Of a DNA stretch of 64,000 bases, positions 36,625-44,184 are shown piece by piece. Both the position numbers and the translations under genes were made by a program. The DNA is from JAGDZR01 sp049115695. GTDB lineage: Bacteria > Bacteroidota > Bacteroidia > Cytophagales > Cyclobacteriaceae. The notes below the pieces were generated by a model, which saw only the letters and a program-made list of their open reading frames with translations, did not search any database and was not told where the DNA came from. The stretch covers positions 248,001 through 312,000 of the forward strand of contig JAGDZR010000012.1 of NCBI GenBank assembly GCA_049115695.1, written 5' to 3'. Each line of letters opens with the position of its first letter. Position 1 is the stretch's first letter.

Positions 36625-37542
36625 ATGAAAAAACTTATTCTCTCCGTTCTTACAGCACTAATTTTAATGAATGCTAATGCTCAAATCAACATGGCGGACT
36701 CCACTGTTCAGGTCATAGGTTACTGGAGTATTAATGATACTCAGTCATTTGATGTAACACATGAAAAGTACAAGATTAAGGAAGGGGACACCACAGCCAG
36801 AGAGTTTATCCAGTATGAGATAGATATTACCATTAAGGACTCAACTGCTAATAGTTATACGATAGAATGGTTCTATAAGAACTTTCAAATGGAAACTGAC
36901 AATGCACTCGTTCAGAAACTGACTAAAATAGCTGAGGATTTACCAGTACTAATTAAGACAGATGAGTTTGGAGCTGTCCAGGAGGTTGTCAAATGGGAGG
37001 AGGTTCGTGACTATGTTCAGAAGGCTGCAAAAATTCTTAAAAAGGAACTTAAAAAGGTTCCAAACAGCGAACAAATAATAGCTCAGGTTATGGGGACATA
37101 TTTAAGTAAGGAGGCTATCGAGGCTAATGCGATTAAAGATGTCCTTCAATTTTATACATTTCATGGAGCAGCTTACACCCTTAACGAAAAATTGACTGGA
37201 CAAATGCAGATGGTTAATAATTATGGAGAGCAGCCATTTGATACAGATGTGACGATAAGTCTTGATGAAATAGATGAGACGGGAGGTACCTCTGTTATTA
37301 GAATGTATCAGGAAATAGACTCGAAGCAGCTTACTGATGCAACCTACGGGCACTTGAAAAAGTTAGGAACAATGGGAGAACAGTTGCCACCTAGGGACGA
37401 GTTTCCGGCTCTAACCAATAAAATATGGACAGCTTCAAGAATACATGCCAGTAGTGGCTGGACAACTTTTACACTGGAAAATAAAGAAGTCCAAGCTGAA
37501 GGGACTACTAATATTGAAGAACGAATCATTCAAATCAAATGA
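36625..37542 (+). CDS. Secreted protein of unknown function
   Basis: A 305-aa protein with a signal peptide (MKKLILSVLTALILMNANAQ, 20 residues). The mature part is mixed alpha/beta with repeated acidic patches and no catalytic motif that I recognise. It lies 30 bp after the HEXXH gene on the same strand, so it may belong to the same unit as 34541-36594. No family could be assigned by eye. Confidence 0.65.
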   Translation: MKKLILSVLTALILMNANAQINMADSTVQVIGYWSINDTQSFDVTHEKYKIKEGDTTAREFIQYEIDITIKDSTANSYTIEWFYKNFQMETDNALVQKLTKIAEDLPVLIKTDEFGAVQEVVKWEEVRDYVQKAAKILKKELKKVPNSEQIIAQVMGTYLSKEAIEANAIKDVLQFYTFHGAAYTLNEKLTGQMQMVNNYGEQPFDTDVTISLDEIDETGGTSVIRMYQEIDSKQLTDATYGHLKKLGTMGEQLPPRDEFPALTNKIWTASRIHASSGWTTFTLENKEVQAEGTTNIEERIIQIK

Positions 37543-37649
37543 TGTGTTGTGTTGAAATACCAAATGAATATCAAATCAGGATTTAGTTGATTAAGTAATT
37601 TAAGCTCATGAAAACATTCGAACTCGCGACCAATTTCTTAAGAACAAAA

Positions 37650-37677
37650 AAGCCTGAATCAATTAAGACTCAGGCTT
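37650..37677 (-). terminator. Rho-independent terminator of the tRNA-Asp transcript
   Basis: An 11-bp stem with one mismatch (AAGCCTGAATC / GACTCAGGCTT) and AATTAA loop. The A run at 37645-37651 gives a T run on the minus strand, 13 bases beyond the 3' end of tRNA-Asp. It ends the transcript that begins at the promoter near 38113-38143. Confidence 0.85.
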
Positions 37678-37689
37678 CAAATTTAAGTG

Positions 37690-37763
37690 CGGTCTGGACG
37701 AGACTCGAACTCGCGACCTCCTGCGTGACAGGCAGGCATTCTAACCAACTGAACTACCAGACC
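37690..37763 (-). tRNA. tRNA-Asp (GTC)
   Basis: A complete 74-nt cloverleaf on the minus strand. The acceptor stem GGTCTGG pairs with CCAGACC, the discriminator base is G, the anticodon stem CCTGC/GCAGG encloses loop CTGTCAC with anticodon GTC, and the T loop is GTTCGAGTC. CCA is not encoded. The last codons and stop of a GIY-YIG gene overlap its 5' end by 23 bases. Confidence 0.97.
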
Positions 37764-38010
37764 AAGAATTTATCAACTTTTTATAGAAGTCTTTGTTCTT
37801 TTGTTTCTTTATAAACTTCTCTCGAATCAATGCTTCAGACTTATTGCTAAACTCTTCAGCGTAAACTAGTTTCCAAGGTTTCTTGCGACTAGTATATCCC
37901 GACTTGCTCTCATTATGTTGAGTAATTCGTCTTTCGAGATTCGAAGTATATCCAATATAAAATGTTGAATCTTTTTCACTTTGGATGATATATACGAAAA
38001 ATGCTTCCAT
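37741..38010 (-). CDS. Small GIY-YIG endonuclease-family protein
   Basis: An 89-aa protein, from the ATG at 38010, of the single-domain GIY-YIG (UvrC N-terminal-like) family: FFVYIIQSEKDSTFYIGYT carries the VYI and YIGYT motifs, followed by conserved R at LERRITQHN, then KPWKLVYAE and SEALIREKFIKKQK. A longer frame to 38115 only reads through a tRNA fragment and is rejected. The last eight codons (SWSGSSVG and stop) are encoded by the start of the tRNA-Asp gene, and a copy of the same tRNA end lies upstream. Such small GIY-YIG genes often sit beside tRNA genes in Bacteroidota. Its role is unknown; a DNA nicking or homing activity is possible. Confidence 0.8.
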   Translation of the reverse strand: MEAFFVYIIQSEKDSTFYIGYTSNLERRITQHNESKSGYTSRKKPWKLVYAEEFSNKSEALIREKFIKKQKNKDFYKKLINSWSGSSVG

Positions 38011-38017
38011 AAGACCT

Positions 38018-38033
38018 TCCCGAGTACTCGGGA
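38018..38033. repeat. 16-bp perfect palindrome at tRNA-fragment boundary
   Basis: TCCCGAGTACTCGGGA is a perfect palindrome placed exactly where the duplicated tRNA-Asp sequence stops and 7 bp upstream of the GIY-YIG start codon. It resembles the short palindromic elements dispersed in Bacteroidota genomes. Confidence 0.6.
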
Positions 38034-38064
38034 CAGGCATTCTAACCAACTGAACTACCAGACC
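38034..38064 (-). pseudogene. 5' fragment of tRNA-Asp
   Basis: 31 bases identical to the first 31 bases of the intact tRNA-Asp (37733-37763); two further bases upstream of the 5' end (38065-38066) also match, giving 33 identical bases. The 3' part of the tRNA is missing and replaced by the palindrome and the GIY-YIG gene. It lies 49 bases downstream of a consensus promoter, where the original tRNA 5' end would be expected. Confidence 0.85.
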
Positions 38065-38112
38065 AACATCTTCAAACGACCATCTGTCATTTGCCCTTTG
38101 TTTAAGGTGGTG

Positions 38113-38143
38113 CAAAAGTAAATGTCTAATTCATATCTGCAAA
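38113..38143 (-). promoter_or_regulatory. Consensus Bacteroidota promoter for GIY-YIG / tRNA-Asp unit
   Basis: On the minus strand TTTG (38143-38140), then 19 bases, then TACTTTTG (38120-38113) form a perfect -33/-7 promoter of the Bacteroidota primary sigma factor. It directs transcription through the tRNA fragment, the GIY-YIG gene and the intact tRNA-Asp up to the terminator at 37650. Confidence 0.75.
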
Positions 38144-38212
38144 CATTGTGTCAGAATATTTACGTAATTTTTTTTTGCGCGATTTTACCTCACTTATATA
38201 GAGTTGATCATC

Positions 38213-38220
38213 TATTTTTG
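38213..38220 (+). promoter_or_regulatory. -7 box upstream of accA
   Basis: TATTTTTG matches TAnnTTTG, 22 bases before the accA start codon. No TTTG lies at the expected -33 distance, so the assignment is tentative. Confidence 0.35.
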
Positions 38221-38242
38221 AAGCCAAATAATTGAACCCTTT

Positions 38243-39187
38243 ATGTTATTGGATTTCGAGAAACCAATTGCTGAATTAGAAGAGAAACTGGCTGACATGA
38301 AACAGCTTGCTCAGGAAAGTGATGTGGATGTTACTGATGCTACGGAAAAGCTGGAAAAGAAGATTGTGAAGTTGAAGAAGGAAACGTTTAAAAATCTTAC
38401 ACCTTGGCAGAGAGTACAGCTATCCAGACATCCTGATCGTCCTTATACCCTGGATTATATCTATGAAATTACAAATGAGTTTGTAGAGCTGCATGGAGAC
38501 AGGGCGGTAAAGGATGACAAGGCGATGATAGGTGGTCTTGCTGATTTAGATGGGCAATCTGTTATGATCATTGGCCAACAAAAAGGTAGAAACACCAAGC
38601 AGCGTCAAGAGCGAAACTTCGGTATGGCCAACCCCGATGGTTACCGAAAAGCACTTCGTTTGATGAAGATTGCTGAAAAATTCAATAAACCCATTATTAC
38701 CTTGATTGATACTCCGGGAGCATTTCCTGGTTTGGAAGCAGAAGAACGAGGACAAGGCGAAGCGATTGCAAGGAACCTGAAGGAAATGTTCATGCTGAAA
38801 GTCCCTGTAATATGTGTCGTCATTGGTGAAGGAGCATCAGGTGGTGCACTAGGCATAGCAATAGGTGATAGAGTACTCATGATGGAAAATAGCTGGTATT
38901 CAGTTATCTCACCTGAGAATTGCTCTACTATTCTCTGGAGAACATGGGATTACAAAGAGCAAGCGGCTGATGCATTGAAATTGACTGCTGATGACATGAC
39001 CAAAAACGGGTTGGTAGATGGTGTAATCAAAGAGCCACTTGGAGGTGCCCATACTGACTTAAAAGAATCAGCGGCAGAACTTAAAAAGGAAATAAAGAAA
39101 TACCTTAAAGAGCTACTTAAGAAAACGCCCGAACAACGCATCGATGAACGCATTGAGAAATTTGGCTCAATGGGTGTAACCCAATAG
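38243..39187 (+). CDS. accA: Acetyl-CoA carboxylase carboxyltransferase subunit alpha
   Basis: A 314-aa cytoplasmic protein of usual AccA length. The N-terminal helix region (FEKPIAELEEKLADM) and the carboxyltransferase core (TPGAFPGLEAEERGQGEAIARN, in family blocks; then GEGASGGALGI and the oxyanion-type glycines) are all present. With AccD it transfers carboxyl from biotin to acetyl-CoA, giving malonyl-CoA for fatty acid synthesis. It lies 3 bp before a patatin-like gene and a PlsC-like acyltransferase, forming a lipid-metabolism cluster. Confidence 0.97.
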   Translation: MLLDFEKPIAELEEKLADMKQLAQESDVDVTDATEKLEKKIVKLKKETFKNLTPWQRVQLSRHPDRPYTLDYIYEITNEFVELHGDRAVKDDKAMIGGLADLDGQSVMIIGQQKGRNTKQRQERNFGMANPDGYRKALRLMKIAEKFNKPIITLIDTPGAFPGLEAEERGQGEAIARNLKEMFMLKVPVICVVIGEGASGGALGIAIGDRVLMMENSWYSVISPENCSTILWRTWDYKEQAADALKLTADDMTKNGLVDGVIKEPLGGAHTDLKESAAELKKEIKKYLKELLKKTPEQRIDERIEKFGSMGVTQ

Positions 39188-39190
39188 ACA

Positions 39191-39985
39191 ATGATTGAAC
39201 AAATCGGAAATGCAAATCGGATAGGAGTTGCACTTTCCGGTGGAGGTGCTAGAAGCATTGTCCATTTAGGCATGCTTCAAGCACTTGAAGAAATGGATGT
39301 CAAACCGTCCTATATATCAGGCGCGAGTGCAGGGGCGATTGTGGGGGCGCTTTATGCTACAGGTAGAAATCCGCGTGACATTCTTGAGATTATTATAAAC
39401 TTCAATTTCCGAAGAGTGTTAACTCCCGCATTAAATTGGCGGGGATTCTTAAAGTTGGAAAAAGCTCTTGGTAAATTAGATCAGTTATTTTCTGATAATT
39501 CGTTTGAGTCATTGGAGATTCCATTAGTCGTTTCTGCAACAAACCTCTCCAAGGGTGCGGTCAAGTATTTTAAAAAAGGACAACTCATACAACCACTGAT
39601 AGCTTCTTGCAGTATACCTGTATTGTTCAATCCTGTTAAAATAAATGGAGTGGCCTATGTAGATGGGGGCATCACGGACAACATGCCGGTTGGACCGCTA
39701 AGGAAAAAATGTGATTTCATAATTGGCATGCATTGCAATCCGATAATAAAAAACGTTCGCGTAAACAACTGGAAAGATATGCTCGAACGCACCTTACTGA
39801 TATCGATTTCTTCGGCAACCTATTCTCGAAGGAAAAAGTGTCAGCTGTTTTTGGAACCTCAAGAGATTGGAAATTATAAAGTTTTTGATGTGAAAAAGGC
39901 AAAGGAAATTTTTAATATTGGTTATGAGTACGGGGCTCGATATTTTAAAGATCAGCTTTCATCTCATCTTGATCAAATAAAATGA
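39191..39985 (+). CDS. Patatin-like phospholipase family protein
   Basis: A 264-aa protein with the patatin elements: oxyanion loop SGGGARS (residues 15-21), nucleophile elbow GASAG, and the catalytic Asp in VDGGITDN. No signal peptide, so it acts inside the cell or at the membrane face, hydrolysing acyl esters of lipids. It is 3 bp after accA and overlaps the next gene by 4 bp. Confidence 0.92.
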   Translation: MIEQIGNANRIGVALSGGGARSIVHLGMLQALEEMDVKPSYISGASAGAIVGALYATGRNPRDILEIIINFNFRRVLTPALNWRGFLKLEKALGKLDQLFSDNSFESLEIPLVVSATNLSKGAVKYFKKGQLIQPLIASCSIPVLFNPVKINGVAYVDGGITDNMPVGPLRKKCDFIIGMHCNPIIKNVRVNNWKDMLERTLLISISSATYSRRKKCQLFLEPQEIGNYKVFDVKKAKEIFNIGYEYGARYFKDQLSSHLDQIK

Positions 39986-40533
39986 AACTAAAAAGGCTGA
40001 TTTGTCTATTCTGGTTTTGGCTCTTCGGCTGGAAAGTAAAGGGCAAACCGCCAAGCCAAAAGAAGTACATTGTAGCAGCTGCGCCCCACACGAGCAACTG
40101 GGACTTCTTTGTAGCACTTTGTGCGCGTCATATTTTCATGATGCACTCCAATTTTTTAGGCAAAAAAAGTCTCTTTGATGCGCCAATTGTTGGATGGTTT
40201 ATGAAGTCAATCGGAGGACACCCAGTAGATAGAACTAAGAGTCAGAACCTGGTGGATCAAGTCGTGGAATTGTATGACCAACATGATGAATTTGTGATTG
40301 CCATTGCCCCAGAGGGAACCCGGTCTTATCAGCCAGAACTGAAAACTGGTTTTTATAGAATAGCAGAGAAGGCAAAAGTTCCTATCGTTTTAGTAGGATT
40401 GGACTTTGCCAATAAAACAGTAGAAATGCGTCCCCCTTTTTACCCGACAGGTGATTTGGATAAGGATATGGAGAAAATCAAGGCATACTTTCGAACAATC
40501 AAGGGAAGAAATCCGGAGTTGGGAATACAATAA
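39982..40533 (+). CDS. PlsC-like acyltransferase
   Basis: A 183-aa protein with the acyltransferase motifs HTSNWD (HX4D, residues about 33-38), GGHPVDR and EGTRS. It transfers an acyl chain to a glycerophosphate or related acceptor; members of this small group are often annotated as 1-acyl-glycerol-3-phosphate acyltransferase. ATGA overlap with the patatin gene before it suggests linked lipid remodelling. A clear terminator follows. Confidence 0.88.
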   Translation: MKLKRLICLFWFWLFGWKVKGKPPSQKKYIVAAAPHTSNWDFFVALCARHIFMMHSNFLGKKSLFDAPIVGWFMKSIGGHPVDRTKSQNLVDQVVELYDQHDEFVIAIAPEGTRSYQPELKTGFYRIAEKAKVPIVLVGLDFANKTVEMRPPFYPTGDLDKDMEKIKAYFRTIKGRNPELGIQ

Positions 40534-40570
40534 AAAAGCTGTGATGATTTCATCACAGCTTTTCTTCTTC
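40534..40570 (+). terminator. Rho-independent terminator after accA cluster
   Basis: A 14-bp stem (AAAAGCTGTGATGA side pairing with TCATCACAGCTTTT) with a very small loop, starting at the first base after the acyltransferase stop, then T-rich sequence. The A run on its left lets it also end minus-strand transcription from the MFS gene. Confidence 0.88.
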
Positions 40571-40622
40571 ATACTGCTTTGGTTATCCCGTAACCAAGTT
40601 TTAAATATATTTTTATTTCTTT

Positions 40623-41840
40623 CTATCCTGCAGAATTTGCCTGCTTTCTTGTCCAAATGAAAACAATCACGAATGCAACGATAAGGAACAATGGAATCAT
40701 GGCAATGTTTGCCAGTGTCGCCTGACCTGCTGCTAGCTCAAGTGCATCTCCTGTAAGTCCTTCGGCAGCTTTAGATGCCCTATGACCATCGATCCATCCA
40801 CCAATAATCGGCTGGAATATCGAAAGGCCAAGCATACCCACACCTCCAATCAATGACATGCCAAGTGCTCCGGTTTTAGGTAGATATTCTGCCACAAACG
40901 AGATCATGTTTGGCCAGAAATAACAAACCCCAACTGCAAATAGAATAGCAGAAACATAAACCATTCCTCCGGTCGCAGAGCTCATCATAAAAATTGAAAC
41001 GGCCGAAATAATGGCGGATCCGAGTAATACACCAGGGATACTCAGTTTGTGTATAAGTGGACCCGCAAACATACGTCCTACAGCCATTAATACAGTCACC
41101 AGTGCCAGTACCAATAATGGTTGAGCACCTGAATTTGCAAGGATGCGTTCTACCCAGCTTTGTGTCCCCAATTCAGTAGTGGCTGTCAATGCCATACAAA
41201 CGAGCATGAACCAATAGATTGGACTGCTTATAATGGCCTTTATGTTATCAGAAGTACTTGCAGAATTCTCTGTTTTATGCTCAGGGAAAGTTTGACCTCT
41301 AAACATAAAGAAGTAAATCAAGGCCGGGATATACATGATAGCAAGTTTAACTTGCCATCCACCACCAGCGTTGGCTACTAAGAGCACAAGCACAGAACCA
41401 ATGGCTATTCCTCCAGGAAACCATACATGAAACTTGTTCAGCATAGTGGCTCTGTTATCCGTATACATACCTGCAATCATAGGGTTGTAAGCTGCTTCAA
41501 CTATGCCATTTGCGAAAGAAATAAAGAAAGTTGAAAAGAAGAGCGTGTAGAAACTATTGGATAGGATTGAAAAAGTAATCCCCAAAAAATGGCAGGCAAA
41601 AGCAAGGTTTCCAAGCCTCTTAGCTCCAAATGAATTGTAAAGAGGTCCACCAATCAATGTGGCGATAGGAAATCCAAATATTCCCATAAAATTAATCCAG
41701 CCAAGTTGACTGTCATTTAAGCTCATATCCGTTACCAGGTCATTCATGATGCCAGCACGAATACCAAATGCAAAAGCAGTTGTTAGCAGTGCAAAGCAAC
41801 TGGCAATGAATAAACGATTCCTGTTGAGTTGATTCTCCAT
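40623..41840 (-). CDS. MFS transporter
   Basis: A 405-aa inner-membrane protein with about 12 hydrophobic segments. The loop between helices 2 and 3 is GGPLYNSFGAKRLGN, the usual MFS motif position, and FHVWFPGGIAIGS resembles sugar and sugar-acid porters of the FucP/NagP-like groups. The substrate is not deducible. It is not adjacent to the pectin cluster and has its own promoter region (41841-41984), which contains an inverted repeat. Confidence 0.87.
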   Translation of the reverse strand: MENQLNRNRLFIASCFALLTTAFAFGIRAGIMNDLVTDMSLNDSQLGWINFMGIFGFPIATLIGGPLYNSFGAKRLGNLAFACHFLGITFSILSNSFYTLFFSTFFISFANGIVEAAYNPMIAGMYTDNRATMLNKFHVWFPGGIAIGSVLVLLVANAGGGWQVKLAIMYIPALIYFFMFRGQTFPEHKTENSASTSDNIKAIISSPIYWFMLVCMALTATTELGTQSWVERILANSGAQPLLVLALVTVLMAVGRMFAGPLIHKLSIPGVLLGSAIISAVSIFMMSSATGGMVYVSAILFAVGVCYFWPNMISFVAEYLPKTGALGMSLIGGVGMLGLSIFQPIIGGWIDGHRASKAAEGLTGDALELAAGQATLANIAMIPLFLIVAFVIVFIWTRKQANSAG

Positions 41841-41887
41841 ATTTGATTTTTTGGCTTAGTTTAAAAAAATTCTAATAAAACAAACGT

Positions 41888-41913
41888 TGAAATATAATTA
41901 TAAAAATATTTCA
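41888..41913. promoter_or_regulatory. Inverted repeat upstream of MFS gene
   Basis: TGAAATAT and ATATTTCA (8 bp each) are separated by 10 bases, about 48-73 bases upstream of the MFS start codon. The position suits an operator, but AT-rich repeats arise easily by chance. Confidence 0.3.
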
Positions 41914-41984
41914 GGGTTTAAGTAATCTTAAATTTTAAAGAACAAAAGGACATCTATTGACAATATTGTGTTCTATGATTCATT

Positions 41985-42599
41985 TTAAACACTTCCATAC
42001 ATGACTGCTTTAAATTGTTCTACACCTTTGTCCGTCAAATAGGGAAGTAGGAGGGTTTGCAAAGCGGTGACCCCTCGTTGCACGCTTTGTTCATTTAATT
42101 GTCCGGTTACGGCCTCCTGACTGATCCAGAAATTGCCAATCAGGTACATAAGATTGAATAACTCAAGGTCATGACCCAATTGAAGTTCATCGATGATTAG
42201 CCCGTCTTGCCGAAGGGCATCAAATAACACTCCAAACTGAGTGTTTCTTATTTGCATAAGCTCGTTGAAATGTTTGCCGATTTCTGGGAAAGCTCTCATG
42301 AAGTAGACAAACTCAATCATAAAGAATCGGTAATCAAATAGTGATTGATACATGGTGCGCGTTCCCGTTATAGCCGTCTTCATTAAATTGGCTGAGGGTT
42401 GTGGTATGCCTTTAGATATGCTTTCTACCAAATCTTCATAATGCTGCTTGACCAAATCATCTTTCCGTTTAAAGTGATAGGTGAGGTTTCCGGGGCTTAT
42501 TTTAAGATGATCGCTGATCATCCGTTGGCTGGTTTGCGTGTAGCCGTTTAAGTTGAATAGTCTTCTTGATTCATCTAATATTTTTTGACGCATGATCAA
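41985..42599 (-). CDS. TetR-family transcriptional repressor
   Basis: A 204-aa protein with an N-terminal TetR helix-turn-helix: ILDESRRLFNLNGYTQTS then MISDHLKISPGNLTYHFKRKDDLV. The C-terminal ligand domain is unassigned. It is divergent from the FAD monooxygenase gene with only 67 bp between, in which a double operator sits (42611-42654). It most likely represses both its own gene and the monooxygenase unit until a small hydrophobic inducer binds. Confidence 0.92.
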   Translation of the reverse strand: MIMRQKILDESRRLFNLNGYTQTSQRMISDHLKISPGNLTYHFKRKDDLVKQHYEDLVESISKGIPQPSANLMKTAITGTRTMYQSLFDYRFFMIEFVYFMRAFPEIGKHFNELMQIRNTQFGVLFDALRQDGLIIDELQLGHDLELFNLMYLIGNFWISQEAVTGQLNEQSVQRGVTALQTLLLPYLTDKGVEQFKAVMYGSV

Positions 42600-42610
42600 A
42601 GATAATAATA

Positions 42611-42654
42611 TAGTGCATATGTACTAATTTAAAATTATTAGTACGTTTGCACTA
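42611..42654. promoter_or_regulatory. Double TetR operator over two divergent -7 boxes
   Basis: Two 18-bp arms (42611-42628 and 42637-42654) form an inverted repeat with 15 of 18 matches: TAGTGCATATGTACTAAT and the reverse of TAGTGCAAACGTACTAAT. Each arm is itself partly palindromic (TAGT..ACTA), the size of one TetR-dimer site. TACGTTTG (42642-42649, plus) is an exact -7 box for the monooxygenase and TACATATG (minus, 42623-42616) a one-mismatch -7 box for the repressor. Confidence 0.8.
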
Positions 42655-42666
42655 AATTGAAGAGAT

Positions 42667-43746
42667 ATGAAAGAACGAATAGCAATTGTAGGGGCTGGTA
42701 TTGCAGGTTTGGCTACTGCCATTGCCCTGCAGAAACACAATTATGAAGTAGAGGTCTTTGAGAAGTCTGAAGCGTTACAGTCAGTTGGCGCAGGGATTAT
42801 TCTTCAAAATAATGGAATTGAGGCTTTGAAGAAGTTGGGCGTGAACGACTTCTCAAAGGGCAAATTTCTGGATGGTATATCATTGTCCAAGCCCAATGGA
42901 AAAGTCTTAATGAAAATAGATACCACACAGAAACGGGCGATCACCTTATTCAGAAGTGATTTGGCTAACATGCTATTTGATGCTGTCAAAGTTCCCGTTC
43001 ATTTTGGCTGTGAGCTTGAATCATTAAAAGAGGGTGAGGTTGTTAGTTTGTCGTTTCTAAATGGTACTCGTAAATCATTCGACTATGTGATCGGTTGTGA
43101 TGGACTTCATTCCAAAGTGGCCAGGAATTGTTTTGCCCCCTCGTTACGTGATTATGGATTTGATTGTTATCGAACTATTGTTGATGACAACATCAATGCT
43201 AATGTTCTTACTGAAATGTGGGGCGATGGATCAGTAATGGGATATGTACCATTGACAAATCAAAAAGCGTACTTTTATTTATGTGTTAAATCTGGCAAGG
43301 AAAAGGAAAGAGTTTCTGATCAAGATTTGGTCAATGAATTCGATTCCTATCCGGATCAATGTCTGAACTTATTAACAGAACCATTTATTCATCATCGAAT
43401 TATTGGGCATCAGGATCCTGGTATCCTGTTGAAAGATAATATTGTATTATTAGGGGATGCTGCCCATACTATTTCTCCTTTCTCAGGTCAAGGCGCTGGT
43501 CAGGGACTGGAAGATGCTTATTACTTAGATCAGCTACTGAGTACGGGTAACCCATTGAAACAAGCAACAGAACAGCTTGCTGAACTGAGGAATCCGAGAA
43601 TCCAGCAATTCTACAAGGCTGGAATGATCAATGGAAAAATAGGCCTCATGCATGATGGTATGTCCAAAGTATTACGAAATGGACTGATCAAAATGGTAAG
43701 CCCATTTGCTTCTCGAAGATATAATGCACAAGTTCAATTAAATTGA
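42667..43746 (+). CDS. FAD-dependent monooxygenase (group A flavoprotein)
   Basis: A 359-aa flavoprotein with the dinucleotide motif GAGIAGL (residues 8-14), the GCDGLHSKVA (DG) motif near residue 145 and GDAAHTISPFSGQGAG (GD motif) near 265. These are the three signatures of p-hydroxybenzoate-hydroxylase-type monooxygenases, which use NAD(P)H and oxygen to hydroxylate aromatic or drug-like compounds; TetX belongs to this class. The divergent TetR gene suggests an induced detoxification role. The substrate is unknown. Confidence 0.9.
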   Translation: MKERIAIVGAGIAGLATAIALQKHNYEVEVFEKSEALQSVGAGIILQNNGIEALKKLGVNDFSKGKFLDGISLSKPNGKVLMKIDTTQKRAITLFRSDLANMLFDAVKVPVHFGCELESLKEGEVVSLSFLNGTRKSFDYVIGCDGLHSKVARNCFAPSLRDYGFDCYRTIVDDNINANVLTEMWGDGSVMGYVPLTNQKAYFYLCVKSGKEKERVSDQDLVNEFDSYPDQCLNLLTEPFIHHRIIGHQDPGILLKDNIVLLGDAAHTISPFSGQGAGQGLEDAYYLDQLLSTGNPLKQATEQLAELRNPRIQQFYKAGMINGKIGLMHDGMSKVLRNGLIKMVSPFASRRYNAQVQLN

Positions 43747-44184
43747 ATGATGTCTAGGGAGAACATATTGCTAACTGGTGCCTGGATGGTCATGAGTTTA
43801 GGAATCATACATTTAGTGGCACATTTTGCACTGCCTGCCAATACTCAGGAAGGGACGGAATTAATGAATAAAATGCAAACGTTCGAGATTCAATTATTTG
43901 GAATGCATAATCTGCTCAAGTTTCATCAGGGATTTAGCATTATGATGGGATTTTTGCTGATTGTGTTCGGGATATCAATTCATATGACGAAAACTGTATG
44001 GCTGGAATGTAAATACAAATTGGCTGTGCTGGTTGTTTTAATGATCATGGCAATGGTGATTACTTTCGTCTATTTTCACCTATTGGCTTATGGAATACTA
44101 GGATGTGAACTTTTTTGCGTAGTACTTACCTACTTTATTCCTGCTCCTGAACGTTCACAACCTCGTTTAAATAAGTCTCCTTGA
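43747..44184 (+). CDS. Small membrane protein, unknown
   Basis: A 145-aa protein with about four membrane segments (residues 8-28, 62-80, 92-112, 118-138). It begins immediately after the monooxygenase stop, so it is co-expressed under the TetR operator. It has some resemblance to small LIC_13387-like membrane proteins, not firm. Its last 50 bp overlap the convergent acyltransferase gene on the other strand. Confidence 0.7.
   Translation: MMSRENILLTGAWMVMSLGIIHLVAHFALPANTQEGTELMNKMQTFEIQLFGMHNLLKFHQGFSIMMGFLLIVFGISIHMTKTVWLECKYKLAVLVVLMIMAMVITFVYFHLLAYGILGCELFCVVLTYFIPAPERSQPRLNKSP

Noticed and set aside
37618..37631. Second fragment of tRNA-Asp (TCGAACTCGCGACC)
   Set aside because: Only 14 bases match the T arm; too short to separate from chance, though its place beside the tRNA is suggestive.
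38011..38115. Longer N-terminus for the GIY-YIG protein
   Set aside because: These codons are the tRNA fragment and palindrome read as protein; the domain starts at the ATG at 38010.
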